Source: Roseovarius sp. TE539
GTDB taxonomy: Bacteria > Pseudomonadota > Alphaproteobacteria > Rhodobacterales > Rhodobacteraceae
Direction: 5' to 3'
Assembly: GCF_003298505.1 (NCBI RefSeq)
Contig: NZ_QNGB01000016.1
Coordinates: 1 to 64,000, forward strand
Length of the DNA stretch: 64,000 nucleotides
The notes beneath the pieces are model-generated. The model had not been told where the DNA came from. It made no database searches and worked only from the letters and a program-made list of their open reading frames with translations. Positions 8,655-18,210 of this stretch are shown here, piece after piece. A program made the translations under genes and the position numbers. The stretch's first letter is position 1; every line of letters starts with the position of its first letter.

Positions 8655-8669
8655 GTTCCAGATTGGACA
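8655..8669. promoter_or_regulatory. Operator-like inverted repeat, site 4
   Basis: GTTCCA-GAT-TGGACA lies 13 bases after the SDR stop and 147 bases before the substrate-binding-protein gene. It suggests an internal regulated promoter for the transporter genes within the 174-base gap. Confidence 0.58.
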
Positions 8670-8815
8670 GAAAGCGAGGCGACGGGCTGAGGCCGGACGG
8701 ATACCCTCTGAGGAGTGATACCAGTGTGGAACAAATTCACGGAGTGCCGTCAGACGGACGGCAAATGAACCGGACTGACACAAGCAAGGTCAGTGCATTC
8801 AAGGGAGGAAACAAA

Positions 8816-9901
8816 ATGACCATCATAAAAAGATTCACAGAAACCAGCACCCTGGCGGCCATCGCGCTGACCGGGTTCGCGGCTGCCCCCGCGGCTTCGG
8901 AAGAGGCAAGCATCTTCTTCATGCTGCCGAACTCCACCACCATCCGCTTCGAGCGTCGCGACGCGCCGCTTTACGTGGCGGCCATGGAAGAGCGGATGCC
9001 CGGCGCCACCGTGACCGTTCAGAACGGCGAAGGCGACCCGGAGCGCCAGCAACGGCTGGTCGAGGATGCACTGGCACAGGGCGCGGATCTGATCGTCTAT
9101 ACCTCGTCAGACGCAAATCTCGCCGCAGGGGCTCTGAAAGCGGCCGAAGAGGCCGGCGTGCCGGTCCTTCTGTACGAACATGACGCGATCGGCGGCAAGG
9201 CCAAGGCGCATGTCCTGTTCAACGCCCGCGCCGTGGGCCAGGCCCAGGGCAAGCGCGCCGCCGAGCTGATCGAGGCGATGCCCGAAGGCACTGTCAAGCT
9301 CACGCGGGTCAAGGGCAACCAGGGCGAATACGGCACCACGCAGTATGAGCTGGGCCAGAACGAATATCTGGATCCATTGATCGAATCGGGCCGCGTCGAG
9401 GTCGTCTGCGAGGATTTCACCCCCAACTGGGACCCGGTCAAGGCGCAATCATTCGCCGAGAACTGCCTGACCCGGACGGGGGGCGATGTGGACATGTTCC
9501 TTGGCATGAATGACGGCACCACCGGCGGATCGGTCGGGGCGCTGATCAGCCAGGGCTTCCAGAAAGGCGAGGTTGTCGTGACGGGCGGGCAGGATGCCAC
9601 CATCGAGGCGGTGCAGTTCGTCGTTCAGGGCTGGCAGGACAACACCATCTTCAAGGACCTGCGGGTGATGGCCGAGGCCGCCGCCGATGTGTCGGTGGAC
9701 ATCCTGAAGGGCGAAGAGCTCTCGGAGGCCTGGATCAACGATAGCGTCAACAACGAATACATGGATATTCCCGCCGCCTTCCTGCCGGTGGAAAACGTGA
9801 CCATCGACAACGTCTCCACCGTGATCGAAGCTGGCCTTTATACTTGGGAAGAGGTCTGCAAGGGCGCCGAAGGCACCCGGGTTTGCCAGGACAACATGTA
9901 A
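8816..9901 (+). CDS. Sugar ABC transporter substrate-binding protein (XylF/FrcB type)
   Basis: 361 aa. The N-terminal signal peptide has a Lys/Arg start, a hydrophobic core LAAIALTGFAA and probable cleavage after APAASEE/A. The mature part is a type-I periplasmic binding fold: IFFMLPNSTTIRFERRD, LVEDALAQGADLIVY, GVPVLLYEHDA, and MNDGTTGG for the hinge/ligand region. GGGAGGA lies about 6 bases before the ATG. It should capture the island's sugar or cyclitol in the periplasm and deliver it to the permease encoded two genes later. The frame continues upstream to 8663, but that part has no signal-peptide logic and is rejected. Confidence 0.88.
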   Translation: MTIIKRFTETSTLAAIALTGFAAAPAASEEASIFFMLPNSTTIRFERRDAPLYVAAMEERMPGATVTVQNGEGDPERQQRLVEDALAQGADLIVYTSSDANLAAGALKAAEEAGVPVLLYEHDAIGGKAKAHVLFNARAVGQAQGKRAAELIEAMPEGTVKLTRVKGNQGEYGTTQYELGQNEYLDPLIESGRVEVVCEDFTPNWDPVKAQSFAENCLTRTGGDVDMFLGMNDGTTGGSVGALISQGFQKGEVVVTGGQDATIEAVQFVVQGWQDNTIFKDLRVMAEAAADVSVDILKGEELSEAWINDSVNNEYMDIPAAFLPVENVTIDNVSTVIEAGLYTWEEVCKGAEGTRVCQDNM

Positions 9902-9974
9902 CCGGCACATCCCGAGCGAACGCGGTGTCGGCGGTCATGGCCGCCGGCACTCACTCTTACCAGGGGCGAAACAG

Positions 9975-10739
9975 ATGACAGAACCCATCCTCCGCTTGCG
10001 CGGCATCACCAAGCATTTCGGCAACGTCAAGGCGCTGACAGATGTTTCGCTCGACCTGGAGCCCGGCAAGGTCGTGGCGCTCGTGGGCGACAACGGGGCC
10101 GGAAAATCGACACTGGTCAAGGTGATGGCGGGCGCGCACCGGCCCGACAGGGGCGAATACCTGTTCGAAGGGCGCAAGGTCGAGGGGGCGACCCCGGCCA
10201 GCGTGGCGGATATGGGCGTGCAAACGGTCTATCAGGATCTCGCCTTGTGCAACAATCTCGACGCGGTGCAGAACCTCTTTCTGGGGCGTGAGCTGACCGG
10301 CCCGTGGTGGACCGGCTTTCGTGTGACCCGCGCCTCGGCCGAGAAAAAGGCCAAGGACGTGCTCAGGCGCATGCGGCTCGACTCGATTTCGCTCAGCCGT
10401 AACGTGGGGGCCATGTCCGGCGGTCAGCGTCAGAACATCGCCATCGCCCGCTCGATCCTTTGGGAACCCAAGGTTGTCCTGCTGGATGAACCCACGGCGG
10501 CGCTGAGCCATTCGGCGGCGGAGCAGGTTGGCAGCCTGGTGCGCGAACTGGCCTCGCACGGGCTGGCGGTTCTGGTGATCAGCCACGACATTCATCACTT
10601 CGTGCTGGACAATACCGACCGGATCGAGGTGCTGCGGCTGGGGCGCAACGCAGGCAGTTTCAACTCCAGGGACGTGACCGGCGAACAGGTGGTCAACGTG
10701 ATGGTCGGCGGCGACGAAACCGTCAACATGGCCGGATGA
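9975..10739 (+). CDS. Sugar ABC transporter ATP-binding protein
   Basis: 254 aa with one nucleotide-binding domain: Walker A GDNGAGKST (residues about 36-44), signature MSGGQRQNIAIARS, Walker B VVLLDEPTAAL, and switch His in VISHDIHH. A single domain is typical of FrcA-type carbohydrate importers, whereas RbsA and XylG carry two, so it probably works as a homodimer. It lies between the binding-protein and permease genes in one operon (74 and 13 bases of spacing). Confidence 0.9.
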   Translation: MTEPILRLRGITKHFGNVKALTDVSLDLEPGKVVALVGDNGAGKSTLVKVMAGAHRPDRGEYLFEGRKVEGATPASVADMGVQTVYQDLALCNNLDAVQNLFLGRELTGPWWTGFRVTRASAEKKAKDVLRRMRLDSISLSRNVGAMSGGQRQNIAIARSILWEPKVVLLDEPTAALSHSAAEQVGSLVRELASHGLAVLVISHDIHHFVLDNTDRIEVLRLGRNAGSFNSRDVTGEQVVNVMVGGDETVNMAG

Positions 10740-10752
10740 GGTAGGCAATCCG

Positions 10753-11955
10753 ATGACAGCTACAACAACACCCAACACAACCGCACAGGCAAAACGGGGC
10801 CTGACCGAGCGTCTGGGCAACGAATTGCGCTTTGTCCCCGTGGCGCTGGGACTGGTCGCGCTGTTTCTCTTTTTCGCGACGCAATCCGATGTCTTCCTGA
10901 CCAGCCGCAACCTCAACAACCTGCTGATCCAGTCCACCGTGACCGGGATCATCGCGCTGGGTCTGGTCTTTGTCCTGCTCACCGGCGAGATCGACCTGTC
11001 AGTGGCCGCGACATCCGGCGTCGCGTCGGTGTTCATGGCCAAGATGGTGGTGGATGCCGGGCTACCGATCCCGCTTGCCATCCTTCTCGGCGTCGGGGCT
11101 GGGTTGCTCATCGGGGCCATATCCGCGCGATGGATCACCCTGATCGGCGTGCCGTCCTTCGTGGTCACGTTGGGCGTCGGGCTCCTGCTCAACGGTGTAC
11201 AACTGTTGCTCCTGCCCAATACCGGGCGCTACAACCTGCTCAATACAGGGGTCGAGGATCTGGCCGCGACCTATGTGTCAGGGCTGGGCGCGTGGGCGCT
11301 GGTGCTGATCGCGATCGCGCTCTTTGCGCTGATCCGGCTGACCACGTTCCGCTCACGGCAGCGCGCGGGCCTGCCCGCCTCGCTGGGCGGGGGCGTGCTC
11401 TTTCCGGTGGCGATTGTCGGCGGGGTGCTGATCGGCTTGCTCATGTTCCTCGAAAACCAGCGCGGCTTGCCGATGCCGGTGATACTGTTCATCGGCTTGC
11501 TTGGCGTCATGTCCTATATAGCCCATGAAACCCGCTTCGGCACCTATCTCTATGCCATCGGCGACAATGCCGAGGCCGCCCGGCGCGCCGGTGTCAAGGT
11601 GGACAGGATCAAGATCACCGCCTTCGCCATCGCCGGCGGCATGGCGGCCTTTGGCGGCATCCTGTCGGCCTCGCGCATTCTCGGCGTCTCGGTCTCCTCC
11701 GGCGGCGGGGTCGGCGGCGGCGCGTTGCTTCTTGAAAGCATCGCCGCCGCCGTCATTGGAGGGGTATCTCTCTTTGGCGGGCGCGGTATGGTGATTGGCG
11801 CGCTTTTCGGGGCGCTGATTATCGGAACCGTGTCCAACGGTCTCAACCTGATGGGCGTGGCCAACGAGGCACGGCTGATTGTGACCGGCCTGTTGCTGGT
11901 CCTGGCCGTTTCCATTGACCGCGGGATCGAGAAAATCGCCGGTCCGGCCGGGTAG
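10753..11955 (+). CDS. Sugar ABC transporter permease (XylH/FrcC type)
   Basis: A 400-aa inner-membrane protein with about ten hydrophobic segments, starting at PVALGLVALFLFFATQS. It contains the branched-chain/monosaccharide permease motif LTGEIDLSVAATSG and the C-terminal loop GGGVGGGALLLESIAAAVIGG. The length fits XylH-type permeases (about 390-430 aa) rather than RbsC (about 320). It is the last gene of the operon; two hairpins follow at 12018-12083. Confidence 0.9.
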   Translation: MTATTTPNTTAQAKRGLTERLGNELRFVPVALGLVALFLFFATQSDVFLTSRNLNNLLIQSTVTGIIALGLVFVLLTGEIDLSVAATSGVASVFMAKMVVDAGLPIPLAILLGVGAGLLIGAISARWITLIGVPSFVVTLGVGLLLNGVQLLLLPNTGRYNLLNTGVEDLAATYVSGLGAWALVLIAIALFALIRLTTFRSRQRAGLPASLGGGVLFPVAIVGGVLIGLLMFLENQRGLPMPVILFIGLLGVMSYIAHETRFGTYLYAIGDNAEAARRAGVKVDRIKITAFAIAGGMAAFGGILSASRILGVSVSSGGGVGGGALLLESIAAAVIGGVSLFGGRGMVIGALFGALIIGTVSNGLNLMGVANEARLIVTGLLLVLAVSIDRGIEKIAGPAG

Positions 11956-12017
11956 CCCAGCCGCGCAGATTATCTGATGACCCTGTTTGCAGCACTGTTC
12001 TGATTTTGCTCTCGCCG

Positions 12018-12046
12018 GACGCGTGCAGCCATTACCTGCACGCGTC
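12018..12046. terminator. Strong hairpin after the ABC permease
   Basis: Perfect 11-base arms GACGCGTGCAG / CTGCACGCGTC with a 7-base loop, 63 bases after the permease stop. There is no T-run after the stem, so it may be a Rho-assisted terminator or a 3'-end stabiliser rather than a classical intrinsic terminator. Confidence 0.5.
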
Positions 12047-12061
12047 GTTCAGACTGGCATG

Positions 12062-12083
12062 GAAACACCGTGCAAGGTGTTTC
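12062..12083. terminator. Second hairpin between permease and IS630 remnant
   Basis: Perfect 8-base arms GAAACACC / GGTGTTTC around a 6-base loop. It lies 16 bases after the first hairpin and 28 bases before the IS remnant. It could be a further termination structure for the sugar operon. Confidence 0.35.
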
Positions 12084-12110
12084 GGATATTCCTCACCAAC
12101 GCCACTGCAT

Positions 12111-12578
12111 TAGAGCAATTTCCGATCAATCTGCATCGTATCCGCAGGCGGCGAAGTAGTTCTCGCATTCTTGCGGTGTGAAGCAGTCGACAAGCTCGCC
12201 GATCATATCCCAGAGCCCCGTCACCGTTCGCACGGCAGCCTTGCGGAGCAACGCCTTGAGTTTGGAGAAGGCCATTTCGATGGGGTTTAAGTCGGGGCTG
12301 CGGGATCGCATATCGCCACCCTGCGGCTTCGGCGCGAAGGACCCCGTGGAGCGCCGCTCGTTGTCCCAGCGGATTGCCGTCGAGGGCGCGACCCCGTACT
12401 GCGCGGCCGCAGCACGCCGGCTCCGGCCGGTATCAATCGCCGCGATCACCCGTTCCCTCAGGTCCATGGAGAGTGGTTTGCCCATTGCTGCCCCCAAAAT
12501 CTGCCTCGGGGTCAGTGAATCAAACCTTCGGCCCGTTGGGAATCCCAAATCGATTCAGGTCGTTGGGAAAATGCTCTA
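12111..12578 (-). mobile_element. Internally deleted IS630-type element, MITE-like
   Basis: A 468-base element bounded by TA dinucleotides (12111-12112 and 12577-12578), the known IS630/Tc1 target duplication. The ends form imperfect terminal inverted repeats: left TAGAGCAATTTCC followed further in by CTG-ATCG, and right (reverse complement) TAGAGCATTTTCC followed by CTG-ATCG at the same spacing. Inside is a transposase remnant without a catalytic core. Such a derivative could move only with a transposase supplied in trans. Confidence 0.75.
12126..12485 (-). pseudogene. IS630-family transposase with the catalytic core deleted
   Basis: From the ATG at 12485 the frame encodes an N-terminal helix-turn-helix (MGKPLSMDLRERV, then RRAAAAQYGVAPSTAIRW). 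Right after PKPQGGD it jumps to the C-terminal motif SPDLNPIEMAFSKLK and the normal C-terminus. The intervening DDE domain, roughly 120-150 codons in intact relatives, is absent while the frame is kept. The product of about 119 aa could still bind DNA but cannot catalyse transposition. Confidence 0.8.
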
Positions 12579-12785
12579 ACTACTCGGGCGGCCGCTTTCC
12601 GGTACGCCGCATCAAGTAACCGAAATGGATACACCTCGGGCATCTATGCCCGCAATGGTATGTAGCGGGGAACGGCACTGCATCTTGCGGCGGCGGGCCG
12701 CGGTCCGGTGTCAGAAAACGACCTCCGGGGAGAACCGGCTGAAGCGCTCGAAATCCCAGTTCTTTCTTCGGTTTCCGGCCGCCAT
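12579..12785. other. Gap between IS630 remnant and rnc
   Basis: 207 bases with no convincing gene. A small hairpin GGGCAT-CT-ATGCCC lies at 12638-12651 and could end the lepB-rnc transcript. In many alphaproteobacteria era follows rnc directly; no era sequence is present here. Confidence 0.5.
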
Positions 12786-13469
12786 TCACCCGTCCTCGAC
12801 CCGGGCCAAGAGAGCCCGGGCGGCGGCCTGTTCGGCCTGGCGCTTCGATCCAGCGGTCGCAGCCTCCGCGGTGCAGTCGGGCAGCCGCGCCTCGATGGTG
12901 AAACGCGGGGCGTGATCGGGGCCGCTGCGCGCCGTCTCAACGTATTCCGGCGGCGCCATTCCGCGGGCCTGCGCCCATTCCTGAAGCGCCGTCTTGGCGT
13001 CACGGGCATCGCGCTCGACCGTGCCGATCCTTGCCCCCCAGAGGCCAAGCACCGTGTCCCGCGCTGCCGAGAATCCTGCATCCAGATAAACGGCGGCGAT
13101 CACCGCCTCCATCGCGTCACCCAGGAGCGCCTGCTTGCGTCGCCCCCCGGAGATCATCTCGGACCGGCCCAGCTTGAGCACCGCTCCAAGGTCGATCTCG
13201 CGCGCGACCTCGGCGCAGGCTTCCTTGCGCACCAGCGCGTTGAACCTCGGGGCAAGCTGACCCTCCGCGGCGAAGCGGTCCCGTTCCAGCAGGGCCTCGG
13301 CCATGACCAGGCCAAGAACCCGGTCCCCGAGGAATTCCAGCCTCTGGTTGTCGTTTCGCGTGGGCGAGGACATGGAGGCGTGGGTTACGGCCTCGATCAG
13401 CAGGTCCGGCCGCGAAAAGCTGTGACCAAGGCGGCCCTCGAAGGCTTTCAACTCAGCCGATAATTTCAA
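12786..13469 (-). CDS. rnc: Ribonuclease III
   Basis: A 227-aa double-strand-specific endoribonuclease for rRNA and mRNA processing. The N-terminal catalytic domain carries the signature [12 protein letters not shown] and a second acidic region, [16 protein letters not shown]. The C-terminal double-stranded-RNA-binding domain runs from about residue 155 ([12 protein letters not shown]) to the end. The likely start is TTG at 13469, giving [10 protein letters not shown] and overlapping the lepB stop as TTGA; an in-frame TTG at 13502 would add 11 residues inside lepB. It is coupled to lepB. Confidence 0.93.
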   Translation of the reverse strand: MKLSAELKAFEGRLGHSFSRPDLLIEAVTHASMSSPTRNDNQRLEFLGDRVLGLVMAEALLERDRFAAEGQLAPRFNALVRKEACAEVAREIDLGAVLKLGRSEMISGGRRKQALLGDAMEAVIAAVYLDAGFSAARDTVLGLWGARIGTVERDARDAKTALQEWAQARGMAPPEYVETARSGPDHAPRFTIEARLPDCTAEAATAGSKRQAEQAAARALLARVEDG

Positions 13470-14302
13470 TCCAGCCTCTCGAAGAATCGCCCGCCGCGCC
13501 AAGTCCAGAAAAACAGCATCGAGCGCCCCGCCGACGAGAAGATCACCCGGTTGGCCCGCCCGATCAGGTTCTCGTAAGGCACGAACCCGACACCCCCGAC
13601 GGTCTGGGGAAAGCGGGAATCGGTGGAATTGTCACGATTGTCGCCCATGAAGAAATAGTGCCCCGGCGGCACCCGGAAAACCGGCGTATTGTCCGAACTC
13701 TGCAGCGCGATGTCGAGGATATTGTGCGAGCGCCCGTTGGGCAGCGTTTCGATGAAGCGCGATTTCTCACAGATGGCCCCCTGCCCGACGACCCCGTTCT
13801 CGCAACGCGGGCGCACGCCCAGTGGCCCCTGCCGCGCGAAAACCTCTTCGAAAGTGCCGGCGGGCTCGATGCCGACCGGGGTACCGTTTATGTGCAACAC
13901 GCTGTCCCTGACCTGAACCCGGTCACCCGGCATGCCGACAACGCGCTTGATGAAATCGGTGCCCTGCACGGGGTGGCGGAAGACGATGATATCGCCGCGT
14001 TCAGGTTCCGACCCGATGATGCGGGTGTTGTCGCCGTCAAGAAAAGCGCAGATGTCGGCGGCGTCGATGTCGATGCCCAGGGCCCCGATACGGATGGTCG
14101 GACAAGATGCGTAGGAATAGCCATATGCCATCTTGTTGACGAACAGGAAATCGCCCACCAGAAGCGTATCCTTCATCGAGCCGGAGGGGATCCAGAACGG
14201 CTGAAAGAGGACGGTGCGAAAGATCCCCGCGATCAGCAGCGCGTAGACTACCGTCTTGATCGTCTCTATGACGGCATTGCTTTTCTTGGATTCACTGGCC
14301 AT
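13466..14302 (-). CDS. lepB: Signal peptidase I
   Basis: A 278-aa inner-membrane serine protease that removes signal peptides from exported proteins. One N-terminal membrane segment ([16 protein letters not shown]) is followed by the catalytic Ser in PSGSMKDTL and the general-base Lys in [13 protein letters not shown] late conserved box, [11 protein letters not shown], is also present. Together with rnc it forms a coupled pair, and acpS lies 73 bases upstream on the same strand. Confidence 0.95.
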   Translation of the reverse strand: MASESKKSNAVIETIKTVVYALLIAGIFRTVLFQPFWIPSGSMKDTLLVGDFLFVNKMAYGYSYASCPTIRIGALGIDIDAADICAFLDGDNTRIIGSEPERGDIIVFRHPVQGTDFIKRVVGMPGDRVQVRDSVLHINGTPVGIEPAGTFEEVFARQGPLGVRPRCENGVVGQGAICEKSRFIETLPNGRSHNILDIALQSSDNTPVFRVPPGHYFFMGDNRDNSTDSRFPQTVGGVGFVPYENLIGRANRVIFSSAGRSMLFFWTWRGGRFFERLD

Positions 14303-14374
14303 CGGGATCTCCGGCTGCAGGGGTTCGCGCGCTTCATGGGCGGGTGGCGCGCGGGTGTCAAGCGGCGTGGGGAT

Positions 14375-14779
14375 TCAGCCGGTGGCACGCCGCGCCTCGA
14401 TCAGCACGAAGGCCTGTGCCCAGGGGTGATCGTCGGTCAGGGTGACATGGATCACGGCGACATGCCCTTGCGGCGTCATTTCAGCCAGCCGGTCGGCGGC
14501 CCAGCCTGTCACATGCATGCGCGGCTGGCCGGTATGAACGTTGCTGACCGCCATATCCTTCCAGGCGATGCCCATGCGCAGCCCGGTGCCGAGCGCCTTC
14601 GAGCACGCCTCCTTGGCGGCCCAGCGTTTTGCGTATGTGCCGGCCACGTCCATCCGGCGTTCGGCCTTGCGCTGCTCGACCTCGGTAAAGACACGGTTGC
14701 GGAAGCGGTCGCCGAAGCGGTCCAGTGTGCCCTGAATCCGCTCGATATTGGCAAGGTCAGTGCCGATGCCAAGGATCAT
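14375..14779 (-). CDS. acpS: Holo-[acyl-carrier-protein] synthase
   Basis: A 134-aa phosphopantetheinyl transferase that activates acyl carrier protein. The metal-binding motif [11 protein letters not shown] is at the N-terminus, and [15 protein letters not shown] is the second family signature. The chosen ATG at 14779 gives MILGIGTDL, as in relatives; an in-frame start three codons upstream (14788) is possible. Confidence 0.94.
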   Translation of the reverse strand: MILGIGTDLANIERIQGTLDRFGDRFRNRVFTEVEQRKAERRMDVAGTYAKRWAAKEACSKALGTGLRMGIAWKDMAVSNVHTGQPRMHVTGWAADRLAEMTPQGHVAVIHVTLTDDHPWAQAFVLIEARRATG

Positions 14780-14795
14780 GCCGGTCACTCCATCG

Positions 14796-16250
14796 TCAGG
14801 TGGCTATCATCGGGAAGGCTACACCCAGGGCCCATGCCAGCACCAGCCCAAGGCCGAAACCCGCCGCCAGCGGTCCGGACCGGGCGGCCGAGACTCGTCC
14901 CATCACCCCGAAAGTAAGGTAGAACAGCACGATGACCGGTGCGATCATCACGAGGAAAAACAACCTTTCCGGATCGAGCGCCACCGCTGCCGCGAGCGAC
15001 CCCAGGAAGGCAAGCCGCGCCGTCAATCTTTGCCAAAACGGACCGCCCAGGGCCAGCCAGCTGTCGGCCAGCATGAACGGCACCGCACCAAGGCAAAGGG
15101 CAAGGATGATCCAGACACGGGCGTTGACGGGCACGAAATTGGCGCCGTAACGATCCAGAGCCACCCCGAAAACCCCGAGCCCCCAGACCACCAGCAACCC
15201 GGCTGCAAGCGGCACGAGAGCGCCCGGGCGCCGTCCGGACAGCCAGAGCAACGCGCCCTGCAAGATACCGTAAAACCCCAGATGCAGGGCCAGGTAATCG
15301 GCCACGAGCACTGGCAGAAGGCGGGTATCGACCGGCACCGCAAGCAGCGGTGCAACCACCGCGGGGATCAGCGTCACGACTGCAAAGCGTCCCGGTGGCA
15401 GGATGCCCTCCGGCACTGCGCTGCGTGGAAGAAGACCGGCCACCGGCGCGAAGAGCACCGTGATCGCGGCCAGCAGCGTCAGCAGTGCCCAGCCCGTGGC
15501 GGGAACCCGAACGCGGCTGTCGCGGCCATGAAAGCCGTCTATCCACGCCAATGCGGCCCGTTGGGCCACCCTTGAGTGGAGGATCGCCACGTGTTCGACC
15601 GCCGGCGCCAGAACAGCGCGACGGCGATTGCCATTCTCGGCATCGACTGTCTGGCCCATGCGGGCGGCCGGGTCTGCCATGCGCAGCACCTTGCCGGCGA
15701 ATTCAGCGAGGCTGGGCTCCCATTCGCCGGCAACCAGAAGAAGATCCGCCGGATGCGTGGCCGTGATCGCCCGCGAGAAGCCCGAAAGCAGCACCATCGG
15801 GCCGATGCCTTCGGTCACTTCGGCGGCACGCACCAGCACATCCGATGCCATGGAATGCCCCAGCAAGGCCACCGGACCTCCGTCATTCTGCCGCGCCATC
15901 GAGATCACCCGCCGGGTCTGATCCACCAGATGGCGCGTGGTACCGTCGATCGAGCTCAGGTCGCCGCGCATCGGAGACGGGTGCCGGCCATGCCCCTGGA
16001 AATCGAAGCTGTAGACAACATACCCGGCCCGGGCCAGGGTCAGCCCGTAGGCCTGCATCATCTGCCGCGACCCGGCAAAACCGTGGGCAATCACCACGGG
16101 CGGGCCGCCGCGCCCGTCGCTCATCCGGGTCACGGGCGTCTGGCCATTGCGCAACTCGGTCATTGCGATGCCGTCGCGGGCCCCTTCAAGCACCCAGAGC
16201 GACCACAGCGCCAACGCCAGCGCGCCAAGGGCGATCACGATGCGCCGCAT
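14796..16250 (-). CDS. Alpha/beta hydrolase fused to a multi-spanning membrane domain
   Basis: 484 aa. An N-terminal hydrophobic anchor ([17 protein letters not shown]) is followed by an alpha/beta hydrolase domain at about residues 35-250 with [10 protein letters not shown] (oxyanion region) and the nucleophile elbow GHSMAS. From about residue 255 to the end come eight or so hydrophobic segments. The hydrolase part would lie on one face of the inner membrane. The substrate is unknown; candidates are lipids or esters. It starts a run leading to acpS and lepB (16-base gap to acpS). Confidence 0.7.
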   Translation of the reverse strand: MRRIVIALGALALALWSLWVLEGARDGIAMTELRNGQTPVTRMSDGRGGPPVVIAHGFAGSRQMMQAYGLTLARAGYVVYSFDFQGHGRHPSPMRGDLSSIDGTTRHLVDQTRRVISMARQNDGGPVALLGHSMASDVLVRAAEVTEGIGPMVLLSGFSRAITATHPADLLLVAGEWEPSLAEFAGKVLRMADPAARMGQTVDAENGNRRRAVLAPAVEHVAILHSRVAQRAALAWIDGFHGRDSRVRVPATGWALLTLLAAITVLFAPVAGLLPRSAVPEGILPPGRFAVVTLIPAVVAPLLAVPVDTRLLPVLVADYLALHLGFYGILQGALLWLSGRRPGALVPLAAGLLVVWGLGVFGVALDRYGANFVPVNARVWIILALCLGAVPFMLADSWLALGGPFWQRLTARLAFLGSLAAAVALDPERLFFLVMIAPVIVLFYLTFGVMGRVSAARSGPLAAGFGLGLVLAWALGVAFPMIAT

Positions 16251-16286
16251 ACCCGCCTACCTAGCCCGGAAACAGGAGCGCGGGTT

Positions 16287-16724
16287 TCATTCCACCTCGC
16301 CCCGGCTGCGCATCAGGCTGAGCTGGTTGCCGGCGCCGATGCCCAGGAACAGACGGTTGCAGATCAGGTAGCCTGCGCCGTACAGACCGAGAAGGACGAT
16401 GAACTGCTGCGAAGGAAACGGAGCGATGGCAAGCCTGCCGAAAACCGGCAGCAACGGCGCCGCCAGATAGGCCAGAGCCACGTTCAACCCGATCGCGATC
16501 GCCGTCGCGATCCAGGTGAAATTCCACGCTTCGCCAACCCCTGGCCTTACCTTGCACCGCTTCGCGTGATGCTGGCCCTCCACGAGTGCCGCAATCATCG
16601 CCGGTACCATGAGCTGCGCCGAGGATCCCAGAACCGAATCCATCGTCGCATTCAGCACAGACACAAGAATCCCTGCCCCGATCGCGACAGCGAGAAACAC
16701 GCCGGTATAACGAAGGTAATTCAT
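16287..16724 (-). CDS. Small four-segment membrane protein
   Basis: 145 aa with four hydrophobic stretches ([63 protein letters not shown]). The layout recalls the small ABZJ_00895-type membrane proteins, but that assignment is tentative and the function is unknown. The ATG overlaps the pdxJ stop by four bases, so it is co-translated with pdxJ. Confidence 0.7.
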   Translation of the reverse strand: MNYLRYTGVFLAVAIGAGILVSVLNATMDSVLGSSAQLMVPAMIAALVEGQHHAKRCKVRPGVGEAWNFTWIATAIAIGLNVALAYLAAPLLPVFGRLAIAPFPSQQFIVLLGLYGAGYLICNRLFLGIGAGNQLSLMRSRGEVE

Positions 16725-17491
16725 ACGGCCGACCGTTGCCGCGGGCCGCGGGCCGCGTCCATGAGGCGGCGCATCTCGGCAATGGCTGGCACGAGGCCGC
16801 GGAAGATCGCCTCGCCGATAATGAAGTGACCGATATTGAGTTCACGCAACTCCGGAAAGGCGGCGACCGGCGTGACGGTATCGTAGGTCAGGCCATGTCC
16901 GGCATGGACCTCGAGCCCGAGCGAATGGGCATAGGCCGACATTTCCCGCAAGCATGCCAACTCGCGGTCGCGGTCTTCTTCACGGCCTTCGGCATGGGCG
17001 TCGCAATAGGCTCCGGTATGCAGTTCGATCACCTGCGCGCCGATCCGGTGGGCCGCCTCGACCTGCCGATTGTCGGCAGCGATGAAGATCGACACCCGGC
17101 AACCGGCATCGCGCAGGGGGGCGATGAAATGGGCCAACCGGTTTTCCTCGCGTGCAACCTCGAGACCGCCTTCCGTGGTACGTTCCTCGCGCTTCTCGGG
17201 GACAATGCAAACGGCATGCGGCCGGTGCCGAAGGGCGATTTGCTGCATCTCTGCCGTCGCGGCCATCTCGAAATTCAGCGGCACACCCAGGCTGTCCATA
17301 AGACCCTCGATATCGGCGTCCGAAATATGGCGACGGTCCTCGCGCAGATGCGCGGTGATGCCGTCGGCGCCCGCCTCTTCGGCCAGTTTAGCCGCCCTGA
17401 GGGGATCCGGGTAGTTGCCGCCACGGGCGTTGCGAACGGTCGCCACATGATCAATGTTCACACCCAGGCGAAGTTCCGTTTCAGCGGTCAT
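16721..17491 (-). CDS. pdxJ: Pyridoxine 5'-phosphate synthase
   Basis: A 256-aa cytoplasmic TIM-barrel enzyme that condenses 1-deoxyxylulose 5-phosphate with 3-amino-2-oxopropyl phosphate in vitamin B6 synthesis. Family motifs: [16 protein letters not shown] near the N-terminus, HLREDRRHI, catalytic Glu in NFEMAAT, and [11 protein letters not shown] for phosphate binding. The ATG at 17491 is chosen because AAAGGA is 8 bases upstream; the ATG at 17500 is too close to that site. Confidence 0.95.
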   Translation of the reverse strand: MTAETELRLGVNIDHVATVRNARGGNYPDPLRAAKLAEEAGADGITAHLREDRRHISDADIEGLMDSLGVPLNFEMAATAEMQQIALRHRPHAVCIVPEKREERTTEGGLEVAREENRLAHFIAPLRDAGCRVSIFIAADNRQVEAAHRIGAQVIELHTGAYCDAHAEGREEDRDRELACLREMSAYAHSLGLEVHAGHGLTYDTVTPVAAFPELRELNIGHFIIGEAIFRGLVPAIAEMRRLMDAARGPRQRSAV

Positions 17492-17504
17492 CGCAGGCAT
17501 CCTT

Positions 17505-18200
17505 TCATTGCTTCGAGTCGGGATCAGAGTAGTCGCCTTCGTTCCCCGCGTCAGCCTTCGTGCCGGCTTTTTCCTTCAGAGTCTTCAGCGCTTCCCACTT
17601 GGCCCTGAGCACCCCGCGCCGACGGTTCTGGTACGCCTGTATCAGTGGAAGACTGATGTAGTAGCAAATGAGCCCGCAGACGATCCCGGGTATGATGCCC
17701 CCGATCATGTAAGGAAAGAAGATGTCCTCGTAGAACCCGCTGAGATTGCTCCAGTCGGCACGGTCGTCGGTGAACAGGGCCCAGATATTGGCGTTGATGT
17801 TATGCCAGGCCTCGGCAAAGCTGTGCCCGAGCGTCTGGTGTAGCTCAGCGTCCTTCGGCCCGCGCAGCCCGAGGAGAAAATACCCGGTGTTGATCGACAG
17901 CACCCCGATGGGCACGAAGGTCAGTGGATTTCCAAAGAACGTCGCCAGGATCGACGCGACGACATTACCCCGAATCAGCCACGCCACCAGCGCGGCACCA
18001 AAGAAATGAAGGCCGAAGAAGGGCGAAAACGTCACGAACACACCCGCGAAGATACCGCGCGCGATCCGGTGCGGCGGATCGGGAAGGCGGCGAACGCGGT
18101 GCTTGATATAGTGGAAGGCACGGCCCCAGCCGCCTTTCGGCCATAGAAAGCCCGCCACGATCTTCCAAAGTGGGCGTCTGTCTCGGCGTTTGAAGACCAC
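17505..18200 (-). CDS. DUF2062-domain membrane protein
   Basis: About 231 aa from the GTG at 18200 ([12 protein letters not shown]), where the upstream AGGAAG overlaps the rsh stop. A GTG at 18230 is an alternative. The conserved DUF2062 core is visible: [17 protein letters not shown], then [19 protein letters not shown] and a C-terminal membrane segment ([19 protein letters not shown]). The tail is charged. Biochemical role unknown. It lies directly between rsh and pdxJ, a common arrangement in this group. Confidence 0.8.
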   Translation of the reverse strand: MVFKRRDRRPLWKIVAGFLWPKGGWGRAFHYIKHRVRRLPDPPHRIARGIFAGVFVTFSPFFGLHFFGAALVAWLIRGNVVASILATFFGNPLTFVPIGVLSINTGYFLLGLRGPKDAELHQTLGHSFAEAWHNINANIWALFTDDRADWSNLSGFYEDIFFPYMIGGIIPGIVCGLICYYISLPLIQAYQNRRRGVLRAKWEALKTLKEKAGTKADAGNEGDYSDPDSKQ

Positions 18201-18210
18201 CTCGTGCTTC

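Noticed and set aside
9957-11219. Minus-strand frame of 420 codons over the ABC genes
   Set aside because: Both plus-strand ABC genes have full Walker and permease motifs; the antisense frame shows none.
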